Assembly: GCF_027706725.1 (NCBI RefSeq)
Contig: NZ_JAQFWQ010000006.1
Location: 48,965 to 112,964 of the forward strand
Origin: Nocardiopsis endophytica
GTDB lineage: Bacteria; Actinomycetota; Actinomycetes; Streptosporangiales; Streptosporangiaceae
DNA: 64,000 nt
Direction: 5' to 3'
Part shown: positions 52,703-62,080 of the stretch, one piece after another
Layout: every line of letters begins with the position of its first letter
Position numbering within the stretch: the first letter of the stretch is position 1
Position numbers and translations under genes: made by a program
Notes under the pieces: generated by a model
Seen by the model: only the letters and a program-made list of their open reading frames with translations
Database searches by the model: none
Told to the model about the DNA's origin: nothing

Positions 52703-52933
52703 CCGGCGCGTTCGGGCGACTGTTCGAAATGTAACAAACGCCGCCCCCGGGACTTTATTTACCGTTCACCTCCTAGCCTGGTACGGGTGTGCCCGGCCGC
52801 CCGGACCCGTGTCCGCCGGCCGCACCCGGCGTCAGCACCGCCCCCTTCCCCCGAGGGCGGTGCCGGTCCGCCTGCCCTGAAACCGTCGGAGCGAGGAGGA
52901 GGCGCGCCTGATACGGGGGCGTCGGATGGAACT

Positions 52934-54667
52934 GTGGCGATAGAAAACGGCAACGGCAACGGCCCCACCACGGGCGAGATCAGTACCGAGGACCTGCTCT
53001 GGGAGCCGCCGGAGCGCTCCCGGGCCGACCTCAAGCCCAAGACCGACCGGATCGTGTTCGGCGTGGCGGCCGTGCTCTCCATCGCGTTCCTCGTCTGGGG
53101 CGTGGTGAACAAGGACTCGCTGAAGGGCATTTCGGCGGGGGCGCTCCAGGCGCTCATGCACAACGGCGGCTGGGTCTTCGTCCTCTCCGCCTCGGTGTTC
53201 GTGGTGTTCGCCCTGTGGCTGGCGTTCAGCAGGTACGGCTCCATCCGGCTGGGCCGCGACGACGAGGAGCCCGAGTTCCGGACGGTCTCCTGGATCTCCA
53301 TGATGTTCGGCGCCGGCATGGGCATCGGCATGGTGTTCTACGGCGTGGGCGAGCCCTTGGGGCACTTCCTCACCCCTCCGCCGGGGACCGAGGGCGCCGG
53401 GACCGGCGCGGCGGTGGGGCACGCGATGTCCACCACCCTGTTCCACTGGACCCTGCACCCCTGGGCGATCTACGCCGTGGTGGGCCTGGCGATCGCCTAC
53501 GGCACCTTCCGCCGCGGCCGGGGCCAGCTCATCAGCGCCGCGTTCACCCCGCTCATCGGCGAGCGGCACGCCAGCGGCGCCCTGGGCCGCCTGATCGACG
53601 TCTTCGCCCTGTTCGCGACCCTCTTCGGCACCGCCGCCTCGCTGGGCCTGGGCACCCTGCAGATCGCCGAGGGCCTGCGCCAGATCGGCTGGATCGGCGA
53701 GCCGACCGAGCCCGTCCTGCTCACCATCATCGGCGTGCTGCTGCTGTGCTTCCTCGCCTCGGCCGTGTCCGGCGTGGCCAAGGGCATCCAGTGGCTGTCC
53801 AACACCAACCTGGTGCTGGCGCTGGCCGTGCTGGTCTTCCTGCTGGCCACCGGGGCGACGGTGTTCGTGTTCAACCTGGTCCCGACCTCCCTGGGCGCCT
53901 ACTTCCAGGACTTCTTCGCCAACGCCGGGCGCACCGCCGACACCGCGAAGGGCGCCGAGGAGTGGCTGTCCGGGTGGACGATCTTCTACTGGGCCTGGTG
54001 GATCTCCTGGTCGCCGTTCGTGGGCATGTTCATCGCCCGGATCAGCCGCGGGCGCACCGTCCGCGAGTTCGTCGGCGGCGTCATCCTGGTGCCCAGCGCG
54101 CTGAGCCTGGTCTGGTTCGCCGTGATGGGCGGCAACGCGCTGTACATGCAGATGAACGGCACCGACCTGTCGGCGGCGGGCGACACCGAGGCGCAGCTGT
54201 TCGGGCTGCTCAAGGAGTTCCCGGCGTTCACCTTCGTGGCCCTGGTGGTGATGGTGCTGATCGGCATCTTCTTCATCACCGGCGCCGACTCGGCCTCGAT
54301 CATCATGGGCACCATGTCCCAGCGCGGCGCGATCGAGCCCAAGCGGCCGATCACCGTCTTCTGGGGCCTGATGATGGGCGGCGTGGCCGCGACCATGATG
54401 CTGGCCGGGGGCAGCGACGCGCTCAGCGGCCTGCAGACGCTCACGATCATCGTCGCCGCGCCGTTCACGCTGATCCTGCTGCTGCTGTGCGTGGCGCTCG
54501 TGCGCGACCTGCGGCGCGACCCGACGGTGCTGCGCTCGGCCAAGGCCGAGGAGGTGGTCACCGCCGCCGTGGTGGCCGGCGCCCAGGACCACGACGGCGA
54601 CTTCCAGCTGGAGATCTCCGCGGCCGAGGACACCTCCACCGAGGACACCTCCGCGGAGCGCGCCTGA
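52934..54667 (+). CDS. BCCT-family betaine/choline/carnitine transporter
   Basis: Twelve-segment secondary transporter of about 577 residues for compatible solutes. Signatures are 'WISMMFGAGMGIGMVFYGVG' with the glycine-rich loop, 'LFHWTLHPWAIYAVVGLAIA', 'WLSGWTIFYWAWWISWSPFV', which is the diagnostic BCCT tryptophan motif, and 'GMFIARISRGRTVREF'. The N- and C-terminal tails are acidic. The GTG at 52934 gives a sensible tail; the frame is open further upstream to 52787 but that start has no ribosome site. It probably imports glycine betaine for osmoprotection. Confidence 0.92.
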   Translation: MAIENGNGNGPTTGEISTEDLLWEPPERSRADLKPKTDRIVFGVAAVLSIAFLVWGVVNKDSLKGISAGALQALMHNGGWVFVLSASVFVVFALWLAFSRYGSIRLGRDDEEPEFRTVSWISMMFGAGMGIGMVFYGVGEPLGHFLTPPPGTEGAGTGAAVGHAMSTTLFHWTLHPWAIYAVVGLAIAYGTFRRGRGQLISAAFTPLIGERHASGALGRLIDVFALFATLFGTAASLGLGTLQIAEGLRQIGWIGEPTEPVLLTIIGVLLLCFLASAVSGVAKGIQWLSNTNLVLALAVLVFLLATGATVFVFNLVPTSLGAYFQDFFANAGRTADTAKGAEEWLSGWTIFYWAWWISWSPFVGMFIARISRGRTVREFVGGVILVPSALSLVWFAVMGGNALYMQMNGTDLSAAGDTEAQLFGLLKEFPAFTFVALVVMVLIGIFFITGADSASIIMGTMSQRGAIEPKRPITVFWGLMMGGVAATMMLAGGSDALSGLQTLTIIVAAPFTLILLLLCVALVRDLRRDPTVLRSAKAEEVVTAAVVAGAQDHDGDFQLEISAAEDTSTEDTSAERA

Positions 54668-54676
54668 CCCGGGAGG

Positions 54677-54712
54677 GCGCCTGACCGGGGCGCGTCCGCC
54701 CCGGTCAGGCGC
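54677..54712. terminator. Bidirectional hairpin terminator
   Basis: Perfect 16-bp inverted repeat GCGCCTGACCGGGGCG (54677-54692) with its complement (54697-54712) around a CGTC loop. It lies between the convergent BCCT and PfkB genes and includes the PfkB stop codon. Confidence 0.85.
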
Positions 54713-55814
54713 GCAGGCCGATCGTCGCGCTGGCGCGGCGGCGGTCCGTGGGCATCCACTCCATGGGGACGAGCTCGGACAGGAAGCCGTACCCCTCGCC
54801 CGCGGTGCCGCCGCGCACCCCGCCCCACCAGGCGGCCACGTCGGCCCAGCCCGGTGCGGACAGGGACCCGCCGGTGTGCTGGACCGACAGCGCGGCGCAC
54901 AGGTTGGCGAAGCGCAGCCGCCGCTCCAGCGGCCAGCCGGCCAGGGTGCCGACGATGAACGCGGCGCCGAACACGTCGCCCGCGCCGGTGGTGTCCACGC
55001 CCTCCAGCACCACGCCCTCGGCCTCCGCGGTCTCCCCGGTGGTCTGGTCCACCGCCAGCGCACCGCGGGGCCCATCGGTGACCACCGCCACCGGCACCCG
55101 GTCGGCCAGCGCCGACAGCGCCGAGGCGGGGCTGCCGGTGCGGGTGTAGGACATCGCCTCGATGGCGTTGGGCATGAACGCGTAGCACTGGTCGAGCTGG
55201 TCCAGTACCGACGAGCACCAGGTCTGGCTGTCGTCCCACCCGACGTCGGCGAAGATCCGGGCGCCGCCCTCGGCCTGGCGCGCCGCCCACTCCGGCACCG
55301 GCCCGCCGGGGCTCAGCCCCACGAAGGCGGCCCGCGCCTGCGGCAGCGCCTTCGCCAGCCGCTCGACCGGCTCGGGCGGCGGGTGCTCGTGGGTGACCAT
55401 GCCCCGGTCGCCCTTCCAGGCCAGCGACACCGTGAACGGCGAGTGCCAGTCGGGGAAGCGCCGGGACGCGCTCAGGTCCACCTTCTCCTGGCGCTCCAGG
55501 GTCTCCCAGGAGAAGTCGCCGTAGACGTCCTCCCCGAAGGCGGCGGCCACGGCCGTGCGCAGCCCCAGCCGCGAGGCGGCCACGGCCAGGTTGGCCACGC
55601 CGCCGGGACACGAGCCCATCCCGTGGGCCCCGACCTCGGTCCCGGGGGCGGGCGGCGCGTTCAATCCGGTCAGGACGATGTCGAAGAACACCGTCCCGCT
55701 CAGCGCGAGGTCGATCGCTGGGCCCTCTCCTTCGGGCCCCCGCTCCCCGGCCAGGACGTCCCTCCGCTCGCCGACGAGCGGAAGGGATTCGAGCGCGCGG
55801 CTCTGCTCCTCCAT
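54705..55814 (-). CDS. PfkB-family carbohydrate kinase
   Basis: Ribokinase-fold sugar or nucleoside kinase of 369 residues. The N-terminal signature is 'GSCPGGVANLAVAASRLGLR', and the ATP/anion-hole signature with the catalytic base is 'EGVDTTGAGDVFGAAFIVGT' (GAGD Asp). 'FMPNAIEAMSYTRTGSPA' matches the N-x-x-E motif for magnesium. About 40 extra N-terminal residues precede the fold. The ATG at 55814 follows GGAGGAG. Divergence from the GH4 glycosidase suggests a shared sugar-use function, for example phosphorylation of a sugar released from a glycoside; the exact substrate is open. Confidence 0.9.
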   Translation of the reverse strand: MEEQSRALESLPLVGERRDVLAGERGPEGEGPAIDLALSGTVFFDIVLTGLNAPPAPGTEVGAHGMGSCPGGVANLAVAASRLGLRTAVAAAFGEDVYGDFSWETLERQEKVDLSASRRFPDWHSPFTVSLAWKGDRGMVTHEHPPPEPVERLAKALPQARAAFVGLSPGGPVPEWAARQAEGGARIFADVGWDDSQTWCSSVLDQLDQCYAFMPNAIEAMSYTRTGSPASALSALADRVPVAVVTDGPRGALAVDQTTGETAEAEGVVLEGVDTTGAGDVFGAAFIVGTLAGWPLERRLRFANLCAALSVQHTGGSLSAPGWADVAAWWGGVRGGTAGEGYGFLSELVPMEWMPTDRRRASATIGLRA

Positions 55815-55957
55815 GTGCTCCTCCAATCGGCCATGGAGTGTGTGCCAGCAGGTTATGCACTCGGGGCCCACGTGTCGCGCCGGAATCCGCCACGCCGTTC
55901 CCGTACTTCCCGCCCGGCCCCCCTGTCACCGCCGTGCGCCGCCGATACGCTGGCGGC

Positions 55958-57313
55958 GTGCGTCTGACGATCCTCGGCGGGGGAGGATTCCGCGTCCCCC
56001 TCGTCTACCGTGCCCTGTCGGCGGACGCCCTGCGGGGCGATCCGGTCGTCACCGAGGTGGCGCTGCACGACACCGACCGGGACCGCCTCGACGCGGTCAC
56101 GGCCGTTCTCGCCGCCCAGCGCGAGCGCTCCGGCGCGGACGTCCCGGTGCACGCGACCACCGACCGCGCCGCCGCGCTGGACGGGGCGGGGATGGTGTTC
56201 TCGGCCATGCGGGTCGGCGGCATGCGGGGCCGCGTCCTGGACGAGCGCATCGCCCTCGACTCCGGTGTGCTGGGGCAGGAGACGGTCGGCGCGGGCGGGA
56301 TCTCCTACGGGCTGCGCACGCTTCCCGAAGCGCTCGCCGCCGCGCGCGACGTGGCCGAGTACGCGCCCGAGGCCTGGCTGGTGAACTTCACCAACCCGGC
56401 CGGGCTGGTGACCGAGGCGATGGCGGGCGTCCTGGGCGATCGCGTGGTGGGCATCTGCGACTCCCCCGTGGGGCTGGGGCGCCGTGCCGCCCGCGCGCTG
56501 GGGCTGGACCCGGCGGACGTGCACATCGACTACGCCGGGCTGAACCACCTGGGGTGGGTGCGGGGCCTGCGCTCGGGAGGGCGCGACCTGCTGCCCGACC
56601 TGCTCGCCGACGCCCGCGCGCTGGAGTCCTTCGAGGAGGGGCGGCTCTTCGGCGCCGAATGGATCCGCGCCGTCGGCGCCCTGCCCAACGAATACCTGCA
56701 CTACTACTACCTCGCCCGCGAGGCCCTCCGGGCGGCGCAGGCGGCCCCACGCACGCGCGGGGAGCAGATCGTCGAACAGCAGCGGCGCTTCTACGAGGAG
56801 GCCCGGAACCGCCCCGGCGACGCCTACGAGCTGTGGGACCGCACCCGCCTGGAGCGGGAGCGCACCTACATGGCCGACAACCGCCGTGCCGCGGGCGGCT
56901 TCGAGCGCGAGGCGGAGGACCTCGACGGCGGCGGCTACGAGGAGGTCGCCCTGGCCGTCATGCGCGCCGTCGCCCGGGACGAGCCCACGCGCCTGATCGT
57001 CAACACGCGCGGGCGCGGCGCCCTGCCGGGGGTCGACCCCGACGCGGTGGTGGAGCTCCCCTGCATGGTCGACGGCTCGGGCGCCCACCCCCTCGCCGCC
57101 GCCCCGCTCACCGGCCACCAGGAGGGGCTGGTGCGGTCGGTCAAGGCCGTCGAGCGCGACGTGATCGAGGCGGTCCGCACGGGGTCCCGCACGGCCGCCC
57201 TGCGGGCTTTCGCCACCCACCCCCTGGTCGACTCGGTGGAGGCGGCCCACACGCTCCTGGAGGAATACACCCGGGCCTTCCCGGAGCTGCAGCGAGTGCT
57301 GAGGCACGACTAG
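55958..57313 (+). CDS. GH4 family 6-phospho-glycosidase
   Basis: NAD- and manganese-dependent glycosidase of 451 residues, 6-phospho-beta-glucosidase-like. The NAD-binding start is 'LTILGGGGFRVPLVYRAL', with 'DTDRDRLDAVTAVLA' after strand 2. GH4 signatures are 'LVNFTNPAGLVTEAMAG', 'GICDSPVGLGRRAARAL' with the metal-ligand Cys, and 'YAGLNHLGWVRGL' with the metal-ligand His. It hydrolyses the glycosidic bond by an oxidation-elimination mechanism. The GTG start at 55958 sits 143 bp from the divergent kinase gene. No PTS gene is in the window. Confidence 0.9.
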   Translation: MRLTILGGGGFRVPLVYRALSADALRGDPVVTEVALHDTDRDRLDAVTAVLAAQRERSGADVPVHATTDRAAALDGAGMVFSAMRVGGMRGRVLDERIALDSGVLGQETVGAGGISYGLRTLPEALAAARDVAEYAPEAWLVNFTNPAGLVTEAMAGVLGDRVVGICDSPVGLGRRAARALGLDPADVHIDYAGLNHLGWVRGLRSGGRDLLPDLLADARALESFEEGRLFGAEWIRAVGALPNEYLHYYYLAREALRAAQAAPRTRGEQIVEQQRRFYEEARNRPGDAYELWDRTRLERERTYMADNRRAAGGFEREAEDLDGGGYEEVALAVMRAVARDEPTRLIVNTRGRGALPGVDPDAVVELPCMVDGSGAHPLAAAPLTGHQEGLVRSVKAVERDVIEAVRTGSRTAALRAFATHPLVDSVEAAHTLLEEYTRAFPELQRVLRHD

Positions 57314-57339
57314 AGCCGCATACCTGGAAAGGCAGGCCG

Positions 57340-58323
57340 ATGGACGAGGTCCGCATCGTTCGCTCGCTCGACGCGGAGGACGCCGAGCGCGTCCTGGCGC
57401 TGGCCGAGGAGGCCCACGCGCTGGACGACGCCGAGGCGCTCTCCGAGCAGACGGTCCTGCGGGTGCGCCACGGGTCCCCCGAGGGCACGGCCCGCTTCCA
57501 CCTGCTCGTCGAGGAGGGCGACCTGGCGGGCTTCGCCTTCGCCGAGAAGTCCGCCGGCGAGCCCGACTCCGCCGAGCTGCTGGTGGCGCCGGGGCGCCGC
57601 CGCCGCGGGCACGGGACCGCGCTGGCCCGCTCGCTGCGCGCCGACGCCGGGGACGCCGGGGTACGGGTGTGGGCGCACGGCCGCCTGCCCTCCGCTCAGG
57701 GGCTGGCCGAGGCCCTGGGCTGGCGGCGGGCGCGCAGCCTGCTCAAGATGCGGCTGCGGCTGCGCGGCGGGGACGGCTCCCCGGTGGACCTGCCCGAGCC
57801 GAAGCCGTCCGGCGCCGTCGCCGACGGGGTGCGGGTGCGCGCCTTCCGCCCCGGCGAGGACGAGGCGGCCTGGCTCCGCACCAACGCCGCGGCCTTCGCC
57901 GACCACCCCGAGCAGGGCGGGGTGACGCTGGAGGACCTGCGCCAGCGCCAGGCCGAGCCGTGGTTCGACGCCGAGGGCTTCTTCGTCGCCGAGGAGGCCG
58001 GAGAGCGGAGCGGCCGGGCCGGACAGGACGGCGAGGGGGCCCGGATCGCCGGGTTCCACTGGACCAAGGTGCACGCCGACGGCGCGGGGCTGACCGACGG
58101 CGAACCGGTGGGCGAGGTGTACGTGGTCGGGGTCGACCCGTCCTGGCAGGGCACCGGCCTGGGCCGGCTGCTCACCCTCACCGGGGTGCGGGACCTGCGC
58201 GACCGCGGCCTGCCCTGGGTGCTGCTCTACGTCGACGAGGACAACCGGGCCGCCGTGCGCCTCTACGAGTCCCTCGGATTCGAGGTCTGGGACGGCGACG
58301 TCATGTACGCCCCGGGCGACTGA
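57340..58323 (+). CDS. mshD: Mycothiol synthase, two-domain GNAT acetyltransferase
   Basis: Last step of mycothiol synthesis: acetylation of Cys-GlcN-Ins. The 327-residue protein is a tandem GNAT. The N-terminal copy carries 'AELLVAPGRRRRGHGTALAR', and the C-terminal, catalytic copy carries 'YVVGVDPSWQGTGLGRLLTL' (acetyl-CoA loop QGTGLG) and 'LYVDEDNRAAVRLYESLGFE'. 'FADHPEQGGVTLEDL' and 'EPWFDAEGFFVA' are stretches I know from MshD. The gene lies just before the pst operon, as in many actinobacteria. The ATG at 57340 follows GGAAAGG. Confidence 0.9.
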   Translation: MDEVRIVRSLDAEDAERVLALAEEAHALDDAEALSEQTVLRVRHGSPEGTARFHLLVEEGDLAGFAFAEKSAGEPDSAELLVAPGRRRRGHGTALARSLRADAGDAGVRVWAHGRLPSAQGLAEALGWRRARSLLKMRLRLRGGDGSPVDLPEPKPSGAVADGVRVRAFRPGEDEAAWLRTNAAAFADHPEQGGVTLEDLRQRQAEPWFDAEGFFVAEEAGERSGRAGQDGEGARIAGFHWTKVHADGAGLTDGEPVGEVYVVGVDPSWQGTGLGRLLTLTGVRDLRDRGLPWVLLYVDEDNRAAVRLYESLGFEVWDGDVMYAPGD

Positions 58324-58428
58324 GAGCAGCGCACTACTGGTCACCGCGGCGCGCTCAAGGGGGGCGCGCCGTGGTTCACCTCACGTCCATGATTTCTCCC
58401 ACCCGCCTTCCGCCAGTCTCGTCCCCGC

Positions 58429-58472
58429 GTTCACCCTCTGTTCACCCTCGCTGGGAGCGCTGGTCACCTGGC
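58429..58472 (+). promoter_or_regulatory. PHO box array (PhoP-binding direct repeats) upstream of pstS
   Basis: Four in-phase 11-bp units: GTTCACCCTCT (58429-58439), GTTCACCCTCG (58440-58450), a degenerate unit (58451-58461) and GGTCACCTGGC (58462-58472). This matches the Streptomyces PhoP direct-repeat consensus GTTCACC with 11-bp spacing. A further GTTCACC lies at 58374-58380. A -10-like TAACGT follows at 58478-58483, so PhoP would activate pstS under phosphate limitation. Confidence 0.82.
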
Positions 58473-58604
58473 CTCCCTAACGTCGCATTTGGCGAGGTCA
58501 GCGGAGCATTGAGCGTCGATCCGGACAAATCACCGCGACGGGCCACCGCAGGGCTCGCCCACGTCAATGACGGTTCGGACGTCCAGAGGAAGGACACCGG
58601 GGCT

Positions 58605-59735
58605 GTGAAGCTCTTCAAGTACCGCCGGTTCGCGGGCTACACCGGCATCGCGCTGGCCGGCACGATGGCCCTGGCCGCCTGCGGAAGCGACCAGGCCGTC
58701 GACCCCGAGAACGGCGGGGGCGCGGCCTCGGCCGGCTCCGCCGAGTGCGTCGACGGCGGCGGCACCCTCTCCGGGGCCGGTGCGAGCTCCCAGGAGAACG
58801 CGATGGCCACCTGGAAGGCGGCCTACGAGGGCGCCTGCGAGGGCACCACCGTCCAGTACGACTCGGTCGGCTCGGGCGCGGGCCGCTCGCAGTTCATCGA
58901 CGGGGCGGTCTCCTTCGCCGGGTCCGACGCGGCCCTGGACGAGCAGGAGACCGAGCAGGCCGTCGAGCGCTGCGACGGCGCCGAGGTGGTCAACCTCCCC
59001 GCCTACATCTCCCCCATCGCCGTGGTGTTCAACCTCGAGGGGGTGGACAGCCTCAACCTGTCGCCCGAGACGATCGCCGGGATCTTCGACCAGAAGATCA
59101 CCAAGTGGAACGACGACGCGATCGCCGAGGACAACCCCGACGTCGAGCTCCCCGACACCGACATCGTCCCGGTGAACCGCTCGGACGAGTCCGGCACCAC
59201 CGAGAACTTCGTCGCCTACCTGTCCGAGGCCGCCGGCGACGCCTGGCCGCACGAGGTCAGCGGCGACTGGCCGATCGACCCGGTCGAGGCCGCCCAGGGC
59301 TCCTCCGGCGTGGTCTCCGCCGTCGAGGGCGGCCAGGGCACCATCGGCTACGTCGACGCCTCGCACGTCGGCGAGCTGGGCACCGCCGCGGTCGGCGTCG
59401 GCGACGACTTCGTCGAGTACAGCCCCGAGGCGGCCGCCGCCATCGTGGACGCCTCGCCCAAGCGCGAGGAGAACTCCGACAACGACCACGCGATCGAGCT
59501 GGACTACACCTCCGACGACACCAGCGCCTACCCGATCGTCCTGGTCTCCTACGAGGTCGCCTGCATGGTCTACGGCGACCAGAACGAGGCCGACCTGGTC
59601 AAGAGCTACCTGTCCTACGTCGTCAGCGAGGAGGGCCAGCAGGCCGTCGCCGAGGAGGCCGGCTCGGCCCCGCTCAGCGACCAGACCCGCGAGTCCCTCC
59701 AGGGCACCATCGACCAGATCTCCGCGGAGTCCTGA
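58605..59735 (+). CDS. pstS: Phosphate ABC transporter substrate-binding lipoprotein PstS
   Basis: High-affinity phosphate-binding protein of 376 residues. The signal ends in lipobox 'ALAACGSD' (Cys26). Phosphate-site stretches are 'LSGAGASSQENAMATWKAAY', 'YDSVGSGAGRSQFIDGAVSF' (SGSG-type loop), 'AGSDAALDEQE', 'PVNRSDESGTTENF' and 'EAAQGSSGVVSAVEGGQGTI', as in PstS1-type proteins. The GTG at 58605 follows AGAGGAAGG. The PHO box array upstream makes it phosphate-regulated. It leads pstSCAB, with a 238-bp gap to pstC. Confidence 0.95.
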   Translation: MKLFKYRRFAGYTGIALAGTMALAACGSDQAVDPENGGGAASAGSAECVDGGGTLSGAGASSQENAMATWKAAYEGACEGTTVQYDSVGSGAGRSQFIDGAVSFAGSDAALDEQETEQAVERCDGAEVVNLPAYISPIAVVFNLEGVDSLNLSPETIAGIFDQKITKWNDDAIAEDNPDVELPDTDIVPVNRSDESGTTENFVAYLSEAAGDAWPHEVSGDWPIDPVEAAQGSSGVVSAVEGGQGTIGYVDASHVGELGTAAVGVGDDFVEYSPEAAAAIVDASPKREENSDNDHAIELDYTSDDTSAYPIVLVSYEVACMVYGDQNEADLVKSYLSYVVSEEGQQAVAEEAGSAPLSDQTRESLQGTIDQISAES

Positions 59736-59808
59736 TTCCGCGAGGCAGGGCCGCCTCAGGGTGGGGAGGGCGCCGCACCGGCGCCGTCCCCGCCCTTGGC
59801 GTGCGCGG

Positions 59809-59837
59809 GCACACCGGTCCGGTCCGCACGGGTGTGC
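59809..59837 (+). terminator. Intercistronic hairpin between pstS and pstC
   Basis: GCACACC (59809-59815) pairs with GGTGTGC (59831-59837) around a 15-nt loop in the 238-bp pstS-pstC gap. It may act as a partial terminator or 3' mRNA stabiliser, giving more PstS than permease, which is a common arrangement for binding-protein genes. Confidence 0.4.
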
Positions 59838-59973
59838 GGCGCGCCGCTTCGGGATGTGGTCGAAGCGCCCCCGGCGGCACCCCAGAATGTAGACGGCCCT
59901 GCCACGGCATGTTCCGAGGACAACCCCTGTCCGCCCGGGGGCGGACCGTGACCCATCTCGACCGGAGTCTCAC

Positions 59974-60939
59974 ATGACCACCACGGACCCGTCAGCGACG
60001 GCGCCCCCTCAGATCCGGGGCAAGCGCCGCGTCGGCGACGTCGTCTTCGCCAACACCGCCCGCGGGTCGGGGATCCTGATCCTGGCGATCCTGGCGGGGG
60101 TGGCGGCCTTCCTGATCATCCAGTCGTCCGACGCCCTGTCGGCCAACACCGCCAACTTCTTCACCACCGAGTCCTGGGAGGCCAACACCCGGGAGAACCC
60201 GGCCTTCGGTGTGGCGGCCCTGGCCTTCGGCACGGTGCTGGCCGCGGCCATCGCGCTGGTGATCGCCACCCCGATCGCGATCGGCATCGCGCTGTTCATC
60301 GTCTACTACGCGCCGCGCCGCATCGCCGCCGTCCTGGGGTACCTGGTCGACCTGCTGGCGGCCATCCCCAGCGTGGTCTACGGCCTCTGGGGCATCGGCT
60401 ACCTCGTCTTCGAGCTACAGGGCTTCTACGACGGGCTCACCACCTACCTGGGCTGGATCCCGCTGTTCGCCGGGCCGGTCTCCACCACCGGCCGCACGAT
60501 GCTCAGCGCCGGCATCGTGCTCGCGGTGATGATCCTGCCGATCATCACCGCCATGTCGCGCGACGTGTTCAAGCAGGTCCCCCAGGGCCACCGGGAGGCC
60601 GCCCTGGCGATGGGCGCCACCCGCTGGGAGATGATCCGGATGGCGGTGCTGCCCTTCGGCCGCCCCGGCGTCATCGGCGGCGCCATGCTGGGCCTGGGCC
60701 GCGCCCTGGGCGAGACCATGGCGGTGGCCATGATCCTGTCCCCCTCGCTGGTGATCTCGCCGTTCCTGCTGCAGAGCGGCAACCAGACCATCGCGGCGCA
60801 CATCGCGCTGCAGTACCCCGAGGCCACCGGGTACGGCGTCTCCGCCCTGATCGCCGCCGGCCTGGTGCTGTTCGCCATCACCCTGGTCGTCAACATGGGC
60901 GCCCGGTTCGTCGTCGCGCGGCGCAAGGAGTTCTCCTAA
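59974..60939 (+). CDS. pstC: Phosphate ABC transporter permease PstC
   Basis: Inner-membrane permease of 321 residues with about six membrane segments. Family stretches are 'SWEANTRENPAFGVAALAFG', 'AAIPSVVYGLWGIGYLV', the ATPase-docking EAA loop 'REAALAMGATRWEMIRMAVL' and 'GLGRALGETMAVAMILSPSL'. It pairs with PstA to form the phosphate channel. The stop codon is immediately followed by the pstA ATG. The ATG at 59974 has only a weak ribosome site (ATCTCGACCGGAG). Confidence 0.95.
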   Translation: MTTTDPSATAPPQIRGKRRVGDVVFANTARGSGILILAILAGVAAFLIIQSSDALSANTANFFTTESWEANTRENPAFGVAALAFGTVLAAAIALVIATPIAIGIALFIVYYAPRRIAAVLGYLVDLLAAIPSVVYGLWGIGYLVFELQGFYDGLTTYLGWIPLFAGPVSTTGRTMLSAGIVLAVMILPIITAMSRDVFKQVPQGHREAALAMGATRWEMIRMAVLPFGRPGVIGGAMLGLGRALGETMAVAMILSPSLVISPFLLQSGNQTIAAHIALQYPEATGYGVSALIAAGLVLFAITLVVNMGARFVVARRKEFS

Positions 60940-62031
60940 ATGACCACCACGACCCGACCGCAGTCCACCGGCTCGGCCGGTGACGGTCCCCAGGCCCAGC
61001 GCTCCATGCGCGGACGCTCCCTGCCGCGCGCGGCCGCCCCGGCGGTGCTGGCGGGCTCGGCGATCGCCGCCTCCGGCGCCCTGCTCGCCGTCGGCTCCTT
61101 CCACCTGGTGAGCGCCGGGCTGATCACCGCCGTGCTGTACGCCCTGGTGATCGGCATCGCCTCGGCGGCCGTGGAGAACCCGCGCAAGGCGAAGGACCGC
61201 CTGGTCACCGCGGTGGTCTACATCTGCTTCGGCGCGGCCATGCTGCCGCTGCTGTCCCTGCTCACCACCGTGGTGCTGGAGGGGCTCAAGCGGCTGGACG
61301 GCTACTTCCTCACCGTGTCCATGAACGGCGTGACGCCGAGCATGGACGCCGGGGGCGTCTACCACGCCATCGTCGGCACCATCGCCATCACCGGGCTGGC
61401 GGCGCTGATCTCCATCCCGATCGGCATCTTCACCGCGATCTACCTGGTGGAGTACGGGCGGGGACGGCTCGCCAAGGCCATCACCTTCTTCGTGGACGTG
61501 ATGACCGGCATCCCCTCCATCGTGGCCGGCCTGTTCGTGGTCGCCCTGTGGATGATGCTCTTCGGCCCCGGGCAGACCAACGGCGCCGCCGGCGCCATCT
61601 CGCTGTCCGTGCTGATGATCCCGGTCGTGGTGCGCTCCAGCGAGGAGATGCTGCGGCTGGTGCCCCAGGAGCTGCGCGAGGCCTCCTACGCGCTGGGCGT
61701 GCCCAAGTGGCTGACCATCGTGAAGGTCGTCCTGCCCACCGCCGTGGCCGGTCTGACCACGGGAATCATGCTGGCCCTGGCCCGTGTTATCGGAGAGACG
61801 GCACCCCTGGTGCTCACCGCCGGGTCCTCGGCGGTGGCGATCAACTGGAACCTGTTCAACGGGCAGATGATGAGCCTGCCGGTGTTCATCTACTCGCAGG
61901 TGCGCATGGGAGGGGCGGTCAACATGGAGCGCGCCTGGGCCGCGGCGCTGACGCTGATCGCCATCGTCATGCTGCTGTTCCTGGCCGCGCGCCTGATCTC
62001 CCGGCTGTTCGCACCCAAACTCGGCCGCTGA
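60940..62031 (+). CDS. pstA: Phosphate ABC transporter permease PstA
   Basis: Second membrane subunit of the phosphate importer, 363 residues, about seven or eight membrane segments including two extra N-terminal ones. Diagnostic stretches are 'GIFTAIYLVEYGRGRLAKAI', 'DVMTGIPSIVAGLFVVALWM', the EAA loop 'REASYALGVPKWLTIVKVVL' and 'ALARVIGETAPLVLTAG'. It starts on the base after the pstC stop, with GGAG inside the end of pstC, so translation is coupled. It is followed 49 bp later by pstB. Confidence 0.95.
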   Translation: MTTTTRPQSTGSAGDGPQAQRSMRGRSLPRAAAPAVLAGSAIAASGALLAVGSFHLVSAGLITAVLYALVIGIASAAVENPRKAKDRLVTAVVYICFGAAMLPLLSLLTTVVLEGLKRLDGYFLTVSMNGVTPSMDAGGVYHAIVGTIAITGLAALISIPIGIFTAIYLVEYGRGRLAKAITFFVDVMTGIPSIVAGLFVVALWMMLFGPGQTNGAAGAISLSVLMIPVVVRSSEEMLRLVPQELREASYALGVPKWLTIVKVVLPTAVAGLTTGIMLALARVIGETAPLVLTAGSSAVAINWNLFNGQMMSLPVFIYSQVRMGGAVNMERAWAAALTLIAIVMLLFLAARLISRLFAPKLGR

Positions 62032-62080
62032 CCGGCACGACGACCCACCGACACACGCTAGAGACACCTGAGGACTACCA

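Noticed and set aside
57669..58604. Upstream extension of the pstS reading frame through the mshD gene
   Set aside because: The extension is antisense-like shadow sequence of another frame; the GTG at 58605 has a ribosome site and gives a proper lipoprotein signal.
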